From the NCBI GenBank assembly GCA_910585565.1, contig CAJUFC010000057.1, positions 1 to 8,094 of the forward strand: 8,094 nucleotides of DNA, written 5' to 3'. The stretch comes from an uncultured Eggerthellaceae bacterium (GTDB lineage Bacteria; Actinomycetota; Coriobacteriia; Coriobacteriales; Eggerthellaceae). A model generated the notes under the pieces. It was given only the letters and a program-made list of their open reading frames with translations, ran no database searches and was not told the origin of the DNA. Of the stretch, positions 6,291 through 8,094 are shown piece by piece (the stretch's first letter is position 1; each line of letters begins with the position of its first letter). A program made the translations under genes and the position numbers.

Positions 6291-8094
6291 ATGCGCGGAC
6301 TCGATGAAGCGCGGGAGGCTCTTCGCCGGTATTTCGGGTTCGATGCATTCCGTCCCGGACAGGAGCGCGCGGTTGGCGGCATTCTTTCCGGGCGGGACGT
6401 TTTGGCGGTGATGCCGACGGGTGCCGGCAAGTCCATCTGCTATCAGGTGCCGTCTTTGCTGCTTGACGGCGCAACCGTTGTCGTGTCGCCGCTCATCTCG
6501 CTCATGGAGGACCAGGTGAGCTCGCTGCGGTCGGTGGGCATCAGCTGTTCGTTTCTCAACTCTCGCCTGGGGCCGTTCGAGCGCGATCGGCTGCTGGGCG
6601 CGTTTGCCTCAGGCGCGTGCAAAGTGCTCTACGTTGCACCGGAGCGACTGGACGATGCCGCGTTCGTGCGCGCCATCCAGGACGCTCGGCTGTCGATGGT
6701 CGTAATCGACGAGGCGCATTGCGTCTCTCAGTGGGGCCAGGATTTCAGGCCGTCGTATCTCAGGATACGCTCGTTCATCGAGGGGCTGCCCGAGCGTCCG
6801 ATCGTGTCGGCGTTCACGGCCACGGCAACCGAAAAGGTGCGCGAGGACATAGCAGAGCTTCTGGGCCTTGAGGGCCCTGACATCGTGGTGACGGGGTTCG
6901 ACCGCCCCAACCTGCGCTTCTCGGTCGAGCAGGTCAGGTCTTCCCGCAAGGCCGCCCGCGTGCTTGAGATTATCGGAGGCTTTCCGGACGACAGTGGCAT
7001 TGTGTACTGCTCGACGCGCGATGCCGTTGACGGCCTCTATGAGGAGCTGAGGCAATCAGGGGTGTCGGCCGTTCGGTATCACGCGGGGATGTCGTTGCCC
7101 GAGCGCGAGAAGAGCCAGCGCGCCTTCATCAACGACGACGCGCTGGTGATGGTTGCGACGAATGCCTTTGGAATGGGCATCGACAAGTCGAACGTGCGGT
7201 ATGTGGTGCATCACAACATGCCTGGCAGCATCGAGGCGTACTATCAGGAGGCTGGTCGCGCTGGGCGCGATGGCGAGCCGGCTGAGTGTCAGCTTCTTTG
7301 GAATGATGCCGACATCGCGACGTGCCGCTACTTCATCGAGAGCGATATCGAGAACGAGGAGCTGACGCCGGACGAGATAGACGTCGTGCGCAGTTCGCGC
7401 CGACGGCTCTTGTCGGCCATGAGCGGCTATTGCCTCACGACCGCATGCTTGCGGGAATACATCCTGAACTACTTCGGCAGCATAGGTGCCGCTGGCTCTG
7501 GCGACGGAGCGGCAGATGGCGTGTCAGCTGGGTGCGGCAACTGTTCCAACTGCTTAGGCGACTGCGAGGAAGTGGACGTCACGGATGAGGCTCGCGCGGT
7601 CATGCGTTGCGTGCAGGAGCTGCGCGGGCGCTTCGGCAAGGGCATGGTGGCTGACGTGCTGTGCGGCTCTCAGTCAGCGCGCGTGCGCGAGCTGGGGATG
7701 GAGCAGTGTCGCACGTATGGGGCGCTTGAGGCGACGAGCAATCACGTCAAAGAGGTCATCGAGCTGCTGGCTGCTGCGGGCTACCTGAGCATCGGCGAGG
7801 GGAAGTATCCGCTGGTGGGGTTTGGTCCTCGCTATCGCGAGGCGGCCGAGGCCGACTTTCATCTAGGCATGAAGAAGGTCATGCGGAAGGCCAAGGACGC
7901 CAAAGCCGCTGTTGTGGCCGAGGCCGAGGGCAGCCTGAGCGAGGCGGACAGCGAGCTGTTCGAGCGCTTGCGTGACGTACGCAAGCGGCTGGCCGACGAA
8001 CAGGGCGTCCCGCCCTACATCGTTTTCAGCAATGCCACCCTGAAGGACATGTGCATACGGCGGCCTCAAACCCAGGAGGAATTCCTTGACGTCA
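6291..8094 (+). CDS. recQ: ATP-dependent DNA helicase RecQ, 3' end beyond window
   Basis: A 3'-5' superfamily 2 helicase for recombinational repair and stalled forks. The visible 601 residues contain motif 0 GFDAFRPGQ (16-24), Walker A TGAGKS (43-48), Walker B DEAH (140-143) with the aromatic-rich loop CVSQWGQDFRP, SAFTATAT (173-180), GIVYCSTR (236-243), ATNAFGMGIDK (289-299) and QEAGRAGRDGEP (319-330). The RQC zinc site uses C386, C415, C418 and C421. The C386-C415 gap is 28 residues, against about 16 in E. coli RecQ, because of a Gly/Ala-rich insert. A winged helix follows (GMVADVLCGSQSARVRELG...YPLVGFG, about 446-508). An HRDC domain starts near 554 (ELFERLRDVRKRLA) and is cut by the window end. 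GGGAGG (6279-6284) sits six bases before the ATG. The 41-base gap after mazG, without a terminator, suggests co-transcription. Confidence 0.96.
   Translation, partial: MRGLDEAREALRRYFGFDAFRPGQERAVGGILSGRDVLAVMPTGAGKSICYQVPSLLLDGATVVVSPLISLMEDQVSSLRSVGISCSFLNSRLGPFERDRLLGAFASGACKVLYVAPERLDDAAFVRAIQDARLSMVVIDEAHCVSQWGQDFRPSYLRIRSFIEGLPERPIVSAFTATATEKVREDIAELLGLEGPDIVVTGFDRPNLRFSVEQVRSSRKAARVLEIIGGFPDDSGIVYCSTRDAVDGLYEELRQSGVSAVRYHAGMSLPEREKSQRAFINDDALVMVATNAFGMGIDKSNVRYVVHHNMPGSIEAYYQEAGRAGRDGEPAECQLLWNDADIATCRYFIESDIENEELTPDEIDVVRSSRRRLLSAMSGYCLTTACLREYILNYFGSIGAAGSGDGAADGVSAGCGNCSNCLGDCEEVDVTDEARAVMRCVQELRGRFGKGMVADVLCGSQSARVRELGMEQCRTYGALEATSNHVKEVIELLAAAGYLSIGEGKYPLVGFGPRYREAAEADFHLGMKKVMRKAKDAKAAVVAEAEGSLSEADSELFERLRDVRKRLADEQGVPPYIVFSNATLKDMCIRRPQTQEEFLDV

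Noticed and set aside
1..8094. Search for CRISPR arrays, insertion sequences, tRNA genes, toxin-antitoxin pairs or phage defence genes
   Set aside because: No regular direct repeats with spacers, transposase motifs, terminal inverted repeats or tRNA-like folds were seen. MazG here is the full two-domain housekeeping enzyme and has no mazE or mazF neighbour.

Overview
The window is GC-rich and almost fully coding. It looks like chromosomal DNA of a gut actinobacterium of the class Coriobacteriia (Eggerthellaceae or a close relative). That assignment is an inference. It rests on base composition, on an MscL-like tail carrying a zinc ribbon, and on a large Ser/Thr/Asp-rich surface protein built from GLUG-type repeats and an InlB-type repeat, with a degenerate sortase-like tail. 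No 16S rRNA or other firm taxonomic marker is present.

Layout, left to right. Positions 1-189 (+) hold the 3' end of a gene, probably mscL, followed by a strong intrinsic terminator. Positions 321-1793 (+) encode a polytopic DUF2142-family membrane protein. A perfect 15-bp stem-loop at 1815-1851 separates it from a convergent gene and is built to terminate transcription from both sides. Positions 1911-4853 (-) encode a 980-residue secreted, membrane-anchored surface protein. Positions 4854-5018 are a divergent, AT-rich intergenic region with a perfect 22-bp palindrome containing a TATAAT on each strand. To the right, all on the + strand, lie a DUF3467 protein (5019-5321), MazG nucleotide pyrophosphohydrolase (5425-6249) and a RecQ helicase (6291 to beyond the window end).

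How the parts may work together. MazG cleans non-canonical or excess NTPs from the pool and RecQ unwinds DNA during repair. Their tight same-strand spacing suggests one genome-maintenance transcription unit, perhaps led by the DUF3467 gene, whose function is unknown. The left half is envelope-related: an osmotic channel, a GT-C-like membrane protein and a surface adhesin-like protein. No mobile element, CRISPR array, tRNA or rRNA was seen. I found no clear novel multi-gene system. The points most worth a second look are the palindromic divergent promoter, the unusual anchor and split repeat module of the surface protein, and the zinc-site insertion in RecQ.
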